NCBI RefSeq assembly: GCF_003382565.3
Contig: NZ_CP086253.1
Span: forward strand, 1,550,001-1,614,000
Source: Pectobacterium aquaticum
GTDB lineage: Bacteria > Pseudomonadota > Gammaproteobacteria > Enterobacterales > Enterobacteriaceae
DNA length: 64,000 nucleotides
Direction: 5' to 3'
This document shows, piece after piece, positions 46,166-53,983 of this stretch. The first letter of the stretch is position 1. Each line of letters opens with the position of its first letter. Position numbers and translations under genes: made by a program. Below the pieces are notes generated by a model. The model searched no databases. It was given only the letters and a program-made list of their open reading frames with translations, and was not told where the DNA came from.

Positions 46166-47758
46166 GTGTTAAGTACCAACAATATCACCATGCAGTTCGG
46201 CAGCAAGCCGTTGTTTGAAAACATTTCCGTTAAATTTGGCGGCGGCAACCGTTACGGTTTGATTGGCGCAAATGGCTGCGGTAAATCTACCTTTATGAAG
46301 ATTCTCGGTGGCGATCTGGTGCCGAGCGCCGGTAATGTCTTCCTCGATCCTAATGAGCGCCTGGGTAAACTGCGTCAGGATCAGTTCGCTTTTGAAAAAT
46401 ACAGCGTGCTGGATACCGTCATCATGGGCCACGGGGAGCTGTGGGCGGTAAAAGAAGAGCGCGACCGTATCTATTCATTGGCTGAAATGAGCGAAGCCGA
46501 CGGCTATAAAGTTGCCGATCTGGAAGTGCAATACGGTGAGATGGATGGCTACAGCGCAGAATCACGCGCGGGCGAATTGTTGCTGGGCGTGGGGATTCCC
46601 GTTGAGCAGCATTATGGCTTGATGAGTGAGATTGCTCCCGGTTGGAAACTCCGTGTCCTGCTGGCGCAGGCGCTGTTTGCCGATCCCGATATCCTGCTGC
46701 TCGACGAACCGACCAACAACCTGGATATCGATACGATCCGCTGGTTGGAGCAAGTGCTGAACGAGCGTAACAGCACCATGATCATCATCTCGCATGACCG
46801 TCACTTCCTGAACATGGTTTGTACGCACATGGCGGATCTGGACTACGGCGAGCTGCGTATTTATCCCGGCAACTATGATGAATACATGACGGCAGCGACG
46901 CAGGCTCGTGAGCGTTTACTGTCCGATAACGCCAAGAAGAAAGCGCAGATTTCCGAACTGCAATCGTTCGTCAGTCGCTTTAGCGCCAACGCTTCTAAAT
47001 CCAAGCAGGCGACATCGCGCGCACGTCAGATTGATAAAATCCAGTTGGATGAAGTGAAAGCCTCCAGCCGTCAAAACCCGTTTATCCGTTTTGATCAGGA
47101 TAAGAAACTGTTCCGTAATGCGCTGGAAGTTGAAGCGCTGAGCAAAGGCTTTGATAACGGTCCGCTGTTCAGCAAGCTGGGTCTGATGATCGAAGTGGGT
47201 GAAAAAGTCGCTATTCTGGGTGCCAACGGTATCGGTAAATCGACATTGCTGAAAACGCTGGTCGGTGATGTCGAGCCGGATAGCGGTACGGTGAAATGGT
47301 CTGAAAACTCAAAAATTGGCTACTATGCGCAGGATCACGAATACGAATTCGATGAGACGCTGACCGTTTTTGACTGGATGAGCCAGTGGAAACAGGAAAA
47401 AGACGACGAGCAAGCCGTGCGTAGCGTACTCGGTCGTTTGCTGTTCAGCCAGGACGACATCAAGAAGAAAGTGAAGGTGTTATCCGGTGGTGAAAAAGGT
47501 CGCATGCTGTTCGGTAAGCTGATGATGCAGCGTCCGAATATTCTGGTGATGGATGAACCAACCAACCACCTTGATATGGAATCCATTGAATCGCTGAATA
47601 TGGCGCTGGAAATGTATGAAGGGACGCTGCTGTTCGTCTCTCATGACCGTGAATTTGTCAGCTCGTTGGCGACCCGTATTCTGGAAATTACGCCAAATAA
47701 AGTGATCGATTTCACCGGCAACTATGAAGATTACCTGCGCAGTCAGGGTATTCAGTAA
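46166..47758 (+). CDS. ybiT: ABC-F family ATPase YbiT
   Basis: Soluble protein of 530 residues with two ABC cassettes and no membrane domain, the ABC-F class that binds ribosomes. Walker A motifs GANGCGKST and GANGIGKST, Walker B LLLDEPTNNLDID and LVMDEPTNHLDME, second signature LSGGEKGRMLFG; the linker between cassettes (about residues 245-310) carries the P-site tRNA interaction motif region. The GTG at 46166 (MLSTNNITMQFG) aligns with E. coli YbiT and gives equal length; an ATG 13 codons upstream is not supported by similarity. In soft-rot bacteria a YbiT has been tied to competition in planta (recalled). Confidence 0.93.
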   Translation: MLSTNNITMQFGSKPLFENISVKFGGGNRYGLIGANGCGKSTFMKILGGDLVPSAGNVFLDPNERLGKLRQDQFAFEKYSVLDTVIMGHGELWAVKEERDRIYSLAEMSEADGYKVADLEVQYGEMDGYSAESRAGELLLGVGIPVEQHYGLMSEIAPGWKLRVLLAQALFADPDILLLDEPTNNLDIDTIRWLEQVLNERNSTMIIISHDRHFLNMVCTHMADLDYGELRIYPGNYDEYMTAATQARERLLSDNAKKKAQISELQSFVSRFSANASKSKQATSRARQIDKIQLDEVKASSRQNPFIRFDQDKKLFRNALEVEALSKGFDNGPLFSKLGLMIEVGEKVAILGANGIGKSTLLKTLVGDVEPDSGTVKWSENSKIGYYAQDHEYEFDETLTVFDWMSQWKQEKDDEQAVRSVLGRLLFSQDDIKKKVKVLSGGEKGRMLFGKLMMQRPNILVMDEPTNHLDMESIESLNMALEMYEGTLLFVSHDREFVSSLATRILEITPNKVIDFTGNYEDYLRSQGIQ

Positions 47759-47767
47759 GCCATTAGC

Positions 47768-47800
47768 CGCTTTCCTAAACAGTTGTTTGGGAAAGCGGAT
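47768..47800 (+). terminator. Stem-loop after ybiT
   Basis: CCGCTTTCC ... GGGAAAGCGG with inner AAACA/TTGTTT pairing, nearly perfect. It is followed by ATCTTT, a weak T-tract. Likely end of the ybiT transcript. Confidence 0.65.
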
Positions 47801-47803
47801 CTT

Positions 47804-47997
47804 TCAGCGGTTCACTATCTGGCAATGTCTTCGAATTGTAGTGAACCACGCCAGCAGCCCGAGGGTTAATTGTTCAAGGGGGACGTGTTTTGATACTCCG
47901 TTAACGGTGACAATATCGGAATCTGTTTCATGCTTCAGGCGGCACAAGTATGCCTTAGAGCCACCTATTCAGCCAGTGCGTTTATATCATCCATCAT
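47804..47997 (-). pseudogene. Possible frameshifted phage-type ORF remnant
   Basis: An ATG at 47997 overlaps the stop of the upstream secreted-protein gene (TAATG) and reads MMDDINALAE before a stop. A second minus-strand frame then runs without a stop from 47968 to 47804 and reads GGSKAYLCRLKHETDSDIV, then TVNGVSKHVPLEQLTLGLLA and a basic tail. Joining the two needs one frameshift near 47967. This looks like a small broken gene, possibly of phage origin; I do not recognise the family. Confidence 0.3.
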
Positions 47998-48329
47998 TAT
48001 TTACATGCCTCGACGCCTAAGTAATATGCTATTGATTCATAGACTATCCCACTCATACGCGGGTCTGGCGATGATGCCTTCATTTGTTCGAGTGTTTCAC
48101 CATCTCCAAGGTATTTAACCGTGGAATTCTTGCAATCGTAAATGCGTTTAGAATAAGAGGTTCCCGATGGCCCTACGCGTTTTGTAACGATGGTTTTCAT
48201 TCCACCTTGCGAACCCTTTTCGAGAATTGTGTACTGCGCTTTAGAGTCTGTTGGAATGGTAATCACATAATTTTTAGCACTCACCCCACCAGAAACCAGC
48301 AATAACGCTGCAATCGCTATCTTCTTCAT
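47997..48329 (-). CDS. Small secreted protein of unknown function
   Basis: 110 residues with a signal peptide MKKIAIAALLLVSGGVSA (cleavage after VSA). The mature part is about 92 residues with two Cys (in KRIYDCKNS and GVEACK) that could form a disulfide. No family recognised. I chose 48329 because GGGGATAG lies just before it; an ATG four codons upstream has no ribosome binding site. The leader is almost identical to that of the lipoprotein gene at 48449-49018, so this part of the two genes is duplicated. Confidence 0.7.
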   Translation of the reverse strand: MKKIAIAALLLVSGGVSAKNYVITIPTDSKAQYTILEKGSQGGMKTIVTKRVGPSGTSYSKRIYDCKNSTVKYLGDGETLEQMKASSPDPRMSGIVYESIAYYLGVEACK

Positions 48330-48387
48330 CGCTATCCCCATTGGTAAATATTAGTTAATCGTAGACGGAACCGTGTGCAATGGGAAG

Positions 48388-48410
48388 CAAGAAACCCGCC
48401 GAAGCGGGTT
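48388..48410 (-). terminator. Terminator after the lipoprotein gene
   Basis: AACCCGC-CGAA-GCGGGTT; on the minus strand followed by TTCTTGCTT. Ends transcription from the gene at 48449-49018. Confidence 0.65.
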
Positions 48411-48448
48411 GGATGAGGGGGGATGCAGGCTAATTTGTAGCTGTAGCG

Positions 48449-49018
48449 TCAAGGCGATAAGCTATCTCCGTTAAGACTGAACTCAACATGAACTCGACCT
48501 GAAACGCGCCTGTCAGAATATCCGCTTTTGCTCTCACCCATTCCTATATATAGTTTTCCAGTATAATTCTCGTGCGAAAAAACCGACTCCCACTTGCCAC
48601 AGTTGGTGTTTGTTACGCAAGGGAAAAAGGAAAAATCGTCATTGTATACATGTTCGTTAACTTCTTTTGGCGTTCCGTATCTTTCAGTGAGTATTTTCTT
48701 CAGCTCATTATAAATGTGCTTACTTTTATCAATACTGTCGAGGCCAGTAAGATCGTATGTATTAAAGGTTATTCTCTTAAGTCTATCGTTTTTATATAAA
48801 AAGTTATATGCACCTTCTATATTAAAAGATTCTTTCGGCGGTGTTGTTACATATAGAATTACCCAATCACCTCTTAATGGTATTTTATTGAATGTCGGAA
48901 GCCCCAATGAGGACACGCTTCTAGATCTATCATTCCACTCAACACCAAATGGCGCTTCGGATTTTCTATCGCAACCTGAAAGCAAAACTAACAAAGTCGC
49001 AATCGCTATCTTCTTCAT
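48449..49018 (-). CDS. Predicted lipoprotein of unknown function
   Basis: 189 residues. The N-terminus MKKIAIATLLVLLSGCDRK has a lipobox LLSGC, with Cys at residue 16 as the lipidated residue and Asp at +2, which in enterobacteria signals inner-membrane retention. The mature part has the opening FGVEWNDRSRSVSSLGLP and a pair CVTNTNCGKWESVF; no family recognised. Lower GC than neighbouring core genes. The start at 49018 follows GGGGATAGGG; 19 upstream residues in the longer frame lack support. Confidence 0.72.
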   Translation of the reverse strand: MKKIAIATLLVLLSGCDRKSEAPFGVEWNDRSRSVSSLGLPTFNKIPLRGDWVILYVTTPPKESFNIEGAYNFLYKNDRLKRITFNTYDLTGLDSIDKSKHIYNELKKILTERYGTPKEVNEHVYNDDFSFFPCVTNTNCGKWESVFSHENYTGKLYIGMGESKSGYSDRRVSGRVHVEFSLNGDSLSP

Positions 49019-49127
49019 CCCTATCCCCATTGGTAACATTTTCTCACAGGTTAGCACAGAGACATAGCAACACAACTGATCAAATATCAGGATTTCAGGA
49101 AGGCAATCAATCGATAGCGTAACTTAA

Positions 49128-49567
49128 TCACTTCTCAACCTTTTCCATGTTCTTGGTAGCTTTTCTACATCTACCTTCTTCCAGTCGCAATAGTGGTATT
49201 TTTTTCTTCCGCTCATTCATCAATCAGCTGCCGATAGTGCCTTTCAGCTTCGATCTGGTATCCTCTGTCGCTAATTGGTGCATTGCCTCTTCGCCCATTA
49301 GTTGGCGGTTCTGTAACTGTCCAGCCATCCAGTTGAAAGCCTGAATGTAGGTTATTTTGCTTTGCATGGCTGCTTTACCCGTGAATCCCATAACTACCAG
49401 CATGAAGCCGTCTTTTGTCATGCTGTACATACGGCGCATTTCTCCTTTTTTATCAATATATTCAACCTCCTCAAAATTGAGGTGGTTGAATTCAGGAGGA
49501 CAATCAACCTCTAACCGTTTAATCGCTCGGATAACGTTGTCGTGCCGCTTGCCGAAAAATTTTGCCT
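49128..49567 (-). pseudogene. Rha-family phage regulatory protein, broken
   Basis: Reading on the minus strand from 49567: AKFFGKRHDNVIRAIKRLEV, DCPPEFNHLNFEEVEYIDK, then MYSMTKDGFMLVVMGFTGKA and KITYIQAFNWMA. This is the pRha pattern of phage regulatory proteins. The N-terminus is missing, because an in-frame TAG lies just before the first residue with no start. An in-frame TGA at 49224-49226 interrupts the end, after which the same frame continues LMNERKKKIPLLRLEE to a stop at 49128. The TGA may come from a CGA Arg codon. An intact 71-codon ORF inside (49224-49439) is part of this relic. Confidence 0.7.
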
Positions 49568-49787
49568 ATTAATCTCTCAAATTAACGAACTTTAATAAAC
49601 GCTGTTTTTTTTTCGTACTTGTTAAAAAAACAAAGAGGGATACATCGTAACCCTCTGAAATAAAATAGCGATACGTTTTTTCGGCATGATTTTCAGTTTG
49701 CACAAAAGAAAACGATTTGTTAATCCACTGCGTCATTTTGTCGCACTCACATTCCGCCTGTTTATTTACGCCTCCGTCACGTTGCCA

Positions 49788-49806
49788 AATAAAAATAATT
49801 ATCATT
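49788..49806 (+). promoter_or_regulatory. Fur-box-like site upstream of hutW
   Basis: AATAAAAATAATTATCATT matches the 19-bp Fur consensus GATAATGATAATCATTATC at 13 positions, ending 33 bases before hutW. Iron repression fits a heme-use operon; binding is inferred. Confidence 0.6.
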
Positions 49807-49839
49807 TAATTTATTTTATTGATTATTTGGGGGCCGTTA

Positions 49840-51153
49840 ATGAACATCGATTTGACGCCGTATTATGCCGAGCCCGGTGAGCAGCCTTTTGGTGCCCGAC
49901 GTATGGCAATGCCTTGGCGCAACTCTGTGCCGCTTTCACCAGAACAGATTCCGGCCGGTTGGCAGACGCTGAAGCAGCAGATCGTGCCTGCGCGTAAGCG
50001 TCTGCTCTATCTGCACATTCCTTTCTGCGCCACGCACTGCACGTTCTGCGGTTTTTATCAAAACAAACTGCGTGATGACAGCACGGCGACCTATACCCGC
50101 TATCTGTTGCAGGAATTGGCGATGGAAGCGGACAGCCCACTGCATCAGTCTGCGCCGATTCATGCGGTGTATTTTGGTGGTGGTACGCCAACGGCGCTGG
50201 CGGCCGATGAGCTGTCGCAGATCATTCGCGCGATCCGTACTTCTCTGCCGTTGGCACCGGACTGTGAAATCACGGTGGAAGGGCGGGCGATGGATTTTGA
50301 CGATGAGCGGATCGATGCCTGTCTGGATGCCGGAGCGAACCGCTTCTCCATCGGGATTCAGACGTTCGATACTCGCATCCGTCAGCGTATGGCGCGTACG
50401 TCGGATAAGCAGCAGTCAATTCGCTTCCTTGAGCGCCTGTGCGAGCGAGACAGAGCCGCCGTAGTGTGCGATCTGATGTTCGGCCTGCCGGAACAAACGC
50501 CGGAAATCTGGCGCGAAGATCTGGCGATCGTCAGTGATTTACCGTTAGACGGCGTCGATCTGTATGCGCTTAATCTGTTACCGACCACGCCGCTGGCGAA
50601 AGCGGCCGAAAACCAGCGTGTCGCGCTGCCTGATGTGGTGGCCCGTCGTGACTTTTACCGAACTGGCGCGGCATTTCTGGCCGATGCTGGCTGGCACCAG
50701 CTTAGCAACAGTCACTGGGCACGCACCACGCGTGAACGCAACTTGTACAACCTGCTGATTAAACAGGGCGCGGACTGTCTGGCAATGGGCAGCGGCGCGG
50801 GCGGCAATATAAACGGGCAAGCCTACATGATGGAACGTAGCCTGGAGCGCTACTACCAGCAGATCGATCAGGGGCAAAAACCGATCATGATGATGACGCC
50901 AGCCAGTCCGACCGGGCCGTGGCAGCATCAGCTTCAGGCGGGTATTGAGGTTGGCCGTATTAAGCTGCCTCAACTGACCCAACATGCCCGTGAACTTCAG
51001 CCGTTGCTTAGCCAATGGCATCAGGCCGGGTTGACCTGTGACGATTCCACCTGCCTGCGCCTGACCAACGATGGCCGCTTCTGGGCGAATAACCTGATGC
51101 AGGCATTACAACAAATTATCCCCCAGCTTAATGCCGAAGAGCATGCGCACTAA
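49840..51153 (+). CDS. hutW: Heme utilization radical SAM protein HutW/ChuW
   Basis: 437 residues, HemN-like radical SAM enzyme. The [4Fe-4S] triad CATHCTFC is at Cys63, Cys67 and Cys70, after LLYLHIPF; VYFGGGTPTAL is the conserved SAM-binding glycine motif. ChuW of E. coli O157 opens heme anaerobically to release iron and form anaerobilin; HutW is the Vibrio-type name. First gene of hutW-hutX-chuY behind a Fur-like box. ATG at 49840 is preceded only by GGGGGCC. Confidence 0.92.
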   Translation: MNIDLTPYYAEPGEQPFGARRMAMPWRNSVPLSPEQIPAGWQTLKQQIVPARKRLLYLHIPFCATHCTFCGFYQNKLRDDSTATYTRYLLQELAMEADSPLHQSAPIHAVYFGGGTPTALAADELSQIIRAIRTSLPLAPDCEITVEGRAMDFDDERIDACLDAGANRFSIGIQTFDTRIRQRMARTSDKQQSIRFLERLCERDRAAVVCDLMFGLPEQTPEIWREDLAIVSDLPLDGVDLYALNLLPTTPLAKAAENQRVALPDVVARRDFYRTGAAFLADAGWHQLSNSHWARTTRERNLYNLLIKQGADCLAMGSGAGGNINGQAYMMERSLERYYQQIDQGQKPIMMMTPASPTGPWQHQLQAGIEVGRIKLPQLTQHARELQPLLSQWHQAGLTCDDSTCLRLTNDGRFWANNLMQALQQIIPQLNAEEHAH

Positions 51154-51167
51154 CCGGAGACGCAGAC

Positions 51168-51668
51168 ATGACGATGACACTGAATGAATTACTGGCAACC
51201 AACCCTGATGGCACGCTGGAAGAGATTGCCGGAAAATATAATACCTCGCTGTTTGCTGTCGTTGAGGCCTTGCCTGCGGCGCAGCGTACGCTGGCGGCGA
51301 GCGATCGTTTCGATCACGTCTGGGACACGATTGCGACCTGGGGTGAAGTGACGCTAATCAGCCACACGGCGGACGCGATTCTGGAATTCAAGAGCGAGCT
51401 GCCAACCGGTACGCATCGCCACGGTTACTTTAACCTGCGCGGTAAAAATGGCCTGAGCGGACATATCCGCGCAACGAGCTGTCAGCACATTGCGTTTATT
51501 GAACGTAAATTCATGGGGATGGACACGGCGTCCGTGGTGTTCTTTAATGCCAGCGGTACGGCGATGTTTAAAATTTTCCTTGGACGAGACAGCCACCGCC
51601 AACTGCTGAGCGCTCAGGTTGAGGCGTTCCGTGCGCTGGCGAGTGAATTACAACCGGAGCAGGTATGA
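51168..51668 (+). CDS. hutX: Intracellular heme-binding/utilization protein HutX/ChuX
   Basis: 166 residues of the HutX/ChuX family, cytosolic heme carriers of the HemS-like fold. Conserved: LAASDRFDHVWDTIATWGEVTLI, HRHGYFNLRGKNGLSGHIRA and CQHIAFIERKFMGMDTASV, the last with the His expected to contact heme. Lies 14 bases after hutW and overlaps chuY by four bases (ATGA), so all three are one operon. Confidence 0.93.
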   Translation: MTMTLNELLATNPDGTLEEIAGKYNTSLFAVVEALPAAQRTLAASDRFDHVWDTIATWGEVTLISHTADAILEFKSELPTGTHRHGYFNLRGKNGLSGHIRATSCQHIAFIERKFMGMDTASVVFFNASGTAMFKIFLGRDSHRQLLSAQVEAFRALASELQPEQV

Positions 51669-52294
51669 CGTGGTTACTTTTCGGCGCAGGCAATGGGGTC
51701 GGCGCCTGCTTATTACAGCGCGCTATTGAGTGCGAGCAGGCGGTCGTACTCGTATTACGTAATCCTGAACAGGCCAAACACTGGCGTGAGCAGGGAATGA
51801 CGGTAGTAGAAGGCGATGCTTGCGAGCCGGAAACGGTCGCGGAAGCCTGTCGTGTGGCGGGGCCTTCTGCCATTGTGGTATCGACAATGGGCGGCGGCAC
51901 GGTAAATTATCAGGGTCATCGCACGGTGATCGATGGTGCCGAACAGGCAGGCCTCAAGCGTATGCTGCTGGTGACGTCACTGGGCTGCGGCGATAGCTGG
52001 CCGCTGTTGTCGCCACGCGCCAGAGCTGCGTTTGGCTTCGCGGTACGTGAGAAATCGCTGGCAGAAAGCTGGTTGCAAAGCAGTACGTTGGATCACTGTA
52101 TTGTTCGTCCCGGCGGTCTGCTGGACGTGGTTGCGACGCACAATGCAAAACTGACGCAGGGTGCTGCTACGCTGGGGTTGGTGTCACGCTGGGATGTCGC
52201 GCTGGCGGTTGATCAACTGTTGCAGCAACCCGTGTTTGGCAATCACATCTACAATCTGATCGATCCCGATCTCACGATGCCCGCCATTCCGTAA
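51665..52294 (+). CDS. chuY: NAD(P)H-dependent reductase ChuY, anaerobilin reductase type
   Basis: 209 residues with an N-terminal NAD(P)-binding Rossmann motif LLFGAGNGVGACLLQRA and STMGGGTVNYQGHRTVIDGA, of the NAD(P)-binding SDR_a5/ChuY group. In E. coli O157 ChuY reduces anaerobilin produced by ChuW. Overlaps the hutX stop. Its place directly after hutW-hutX supports this function over a generic dehydrogenase. Confidence 0.85.
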   Translation: MTWLLFGAGNGVGACLLQRAIECEQAVVLVLRNPEQAKHWREQGMTVVEGDACEPETVAEACRVAGPSAIVVSTMGGGTVNYQGHRTVIDGAEQAGLKRMLLVTSLGCGDSWPLLSPRARAAFGFAVREKSLAESWLQSSTLDHCIVRPGGLLDVVATHNAKLTQGAATLGLVSRWDVALAVDQLLQQPVFGNHIYNLIDPDLTMPAIP

Positions 52295-52454
52295 TCTCCG
52301 CCATTCTGTCACCGAGGTTGCCGGGGTAATCCATCCCGGCATCCGACAAACTGTTATAGTTAATCTGTCGAAAACTGTATCTGTTATCTCTCATGGGGCT
52401 ATGTTCTAATCGATGCCAGCAGTGTTGTATTCCTCAAGCACGATGGTGATGACG

Positions 52455-52931
52455 ATGGATGAAGTAAAACGCCTTCTGACCGAAGAGATCGAACGTATTA
52501 ATCGGGAAGAAAAACGCGACAATAAAATACGTTTTAGCCGCAAATTCATGCAGTCACACCCCTATCTGTTTGCCGCGATGCTGGTGAGCTACGTGCCGGT
52601 CGCGATCATCCTCTTTTATGCCCCTTATTTTGGTTTACCGTATCTGATCGGCTTTACGGTTTTCCTGCTGGTGATGACGCTGGCGCTCTCGGTAGATATC
52701 AACCCGACCTATCGCTTTGAAGACATTGATACGCTGGATCTCCGTGTTTGTTATAACGGCGAGTGGTTTACGGTCCGCCACGTATCACAGGACACGCAGG
52801 ATAAGCTGCTACGCAACGAGCAGGTGCCATCAGCCGTGAAAGCAGGGATAGAGCAAATTCGACGTACGAAAGGTGACGTTGATTTCTACGATGTTTTCTC
52901 GCTAGCCTACCGTCAACAGTCTTCCCGTTAG
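52455..52931 (+). CDS. ylaC: YlaC family inner-membrane protein
   Basis: 158 residues with two hydrophobic segments (about residues 38-80: PYLFAAMLVSYVPVAIILFY and LIGFTVFLLVMTLALSV). The flanking parts match E. coli YlaC: MDEVKRLLTEEIERINREEKRDNK at the start, YRFEDIDTLDLRVCYNGEWF and DVDFYDVFSLA near the end. Function unknown. The start at 52455 aligns with E. coli; in-frame ATGs at 52443 and 52449 and one further upstream are possible. Confidence 0.85.
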   Translation: MDEVKRLLTEEIERINREEKRDNKIRFSRKFMQSHPYLFAAMLVSYVPVAIILFYAPYFGLPYLIGFTVFLLVMTLALSVDINPTYRFEDIDTLDLRVCYNGEWFTVRHVSQDTQDKLLRNEQVPSAVKAGIEQIRRTKGDVDFYDVFSLAYRQQSSR

Positions 52932-53139
52932 CAGACTCTTTCTGCCCTCAAACCGCCCCATTTCACGATGATAAAATAATGCGCAGGTTTTTTTCCCCAT
53001 GCGCAGATTTTCATGATGGCTGGTTTTCATTGAGTCACAGTGCTACGTTCGTTATAAGCAGTGAGCGCCGCATTCTTGTGGTTTTTCAGACGAATGGTTT
53101 TTCAAATTTGTGATTTTCAAATACGGGCAGAACAGGACG

Positions 53140-53862
53140 ATGAGCGAAAAGGTATTGCTGGTGATTCAGTTAGGCCAACCGCCGGAAGGCATTGCGTCTC
53201 AGGTTGGGCAACAGGGGAAGTGGTTTACCGATGCGGTGCAGGGGAACACGCAGCCGGTGCAGGTGGTCCGTCCCGATCTCGGAGAGCGACTGCCATCGTT
53301 CGATACGCTGGCGGCGGTGGTAATCTCCGGCTCGTGGTCGATGGTCACCGATCGACTGGACTGGAGCGAATACACCGCAGGCTGGCTGCGTGAAGCGTAT
53401 TACGCGGATGTTCCGCTGCTGGGCGTGTGCTATGGGCACCAACTGCTCGCCGATGCGCTGGGCGGTAAAGTGGGGGATAACCCGAACGGCAAGGAAGTGG
53501 GTGTTCAGGTTGTGACAATCCATGAAGCCGCGGCGCAAGACATCTTACTGCGTGATTATCCGCCGCAGTTTGGTGCTTATCTGACCCATCAGCAATCCGT
53601 GCTGGAACCGCCGGAAGGTGCACAGGTGCTGGCAAGTTCAGAGATGGATGGCTGCCAGATTATCCGCTATAGCGATAAAGTCCTGACCGTGCAATTTCAC
53701 CCGGAATTCAGTGCGGACATCATGCTGACGTGCTTGCGTTATAATGAAGCGGCGCTACGGCAGGGCGGCTGGGATGTCGATCGGATGATGGATATTCCGC
53801 AGGAGCCCGTCTGGGCGCGCAAGATTCTGTTGGATTTTGTACAACGCTACGCGGCGAAATAG
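53140..53862 (+). CDS. Class I glutamine amidotransferase-like protein
   Basis: 240 residues, single GATase1 domain of the GuaA/YfeJ-like stand-alone type. Nucleophile Cys97 in VCYGHQLLADALGG; catalytic His and Glu in VQFHPEFSADI. The acceptor or real substrate (for example gamma-glutamyl compounds) is unknown. Start at 53140 follows CAGGACG. Next gene on the same strand is a MocR-type regulator, which often controls neighbours, but no operator was read. Confidence 0.85.
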   Translation: MSEKVLLVIQLGQPPEGIASQVGQQGKWFTDAVQGNTQPVQVVRPDLGERLPSFDTLAAVVISGSWSMVTDRLDWSEYTAGWLREAYYADVPLLGVCYGHQLLADALGGKVGDNPNGKEVGVQVVTIHEAAAQDILLRDYPPQFGAYLTHQQSVLEPPEGAQVLASSEMDGCQIIRYSDKVLTVQFHPEFSADIMLTCLRYNEAALRQGGWDVDRMMDIPQEPVWARKILLDFVQRYAAK

Positions 53863-53983
53863 TCTTCGCACATAGTCCTCGAACAGCGCGTTGTTCTCGA
53901 TAAAGCATCCTTCTCGATCATGACCTGTCGGTGGTGATCGAGCTAAAAATAATGACAGACTCACCCACCGAAACTGTAGCGCT

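Larger units (their letters stand above)
48312..49036. repeat. Direct repeat of leader and signal-peptide start (36 bp)
   Basis: 48312-48347 and 49001-49036 are identical at 35 of 36 bases and cover the ribosome binding site and first six codons of the two minus-strand genes at 47997-48329 and 48449-49018. The coordinates given span both copies. Confidence 0.9.

Noticed and set aside
49569..49805. 78-codon minus-strand frame before hutW
   Set aside because: Overlaps the Fur-like box and hutW promoter; low-complexity composition and no family match.
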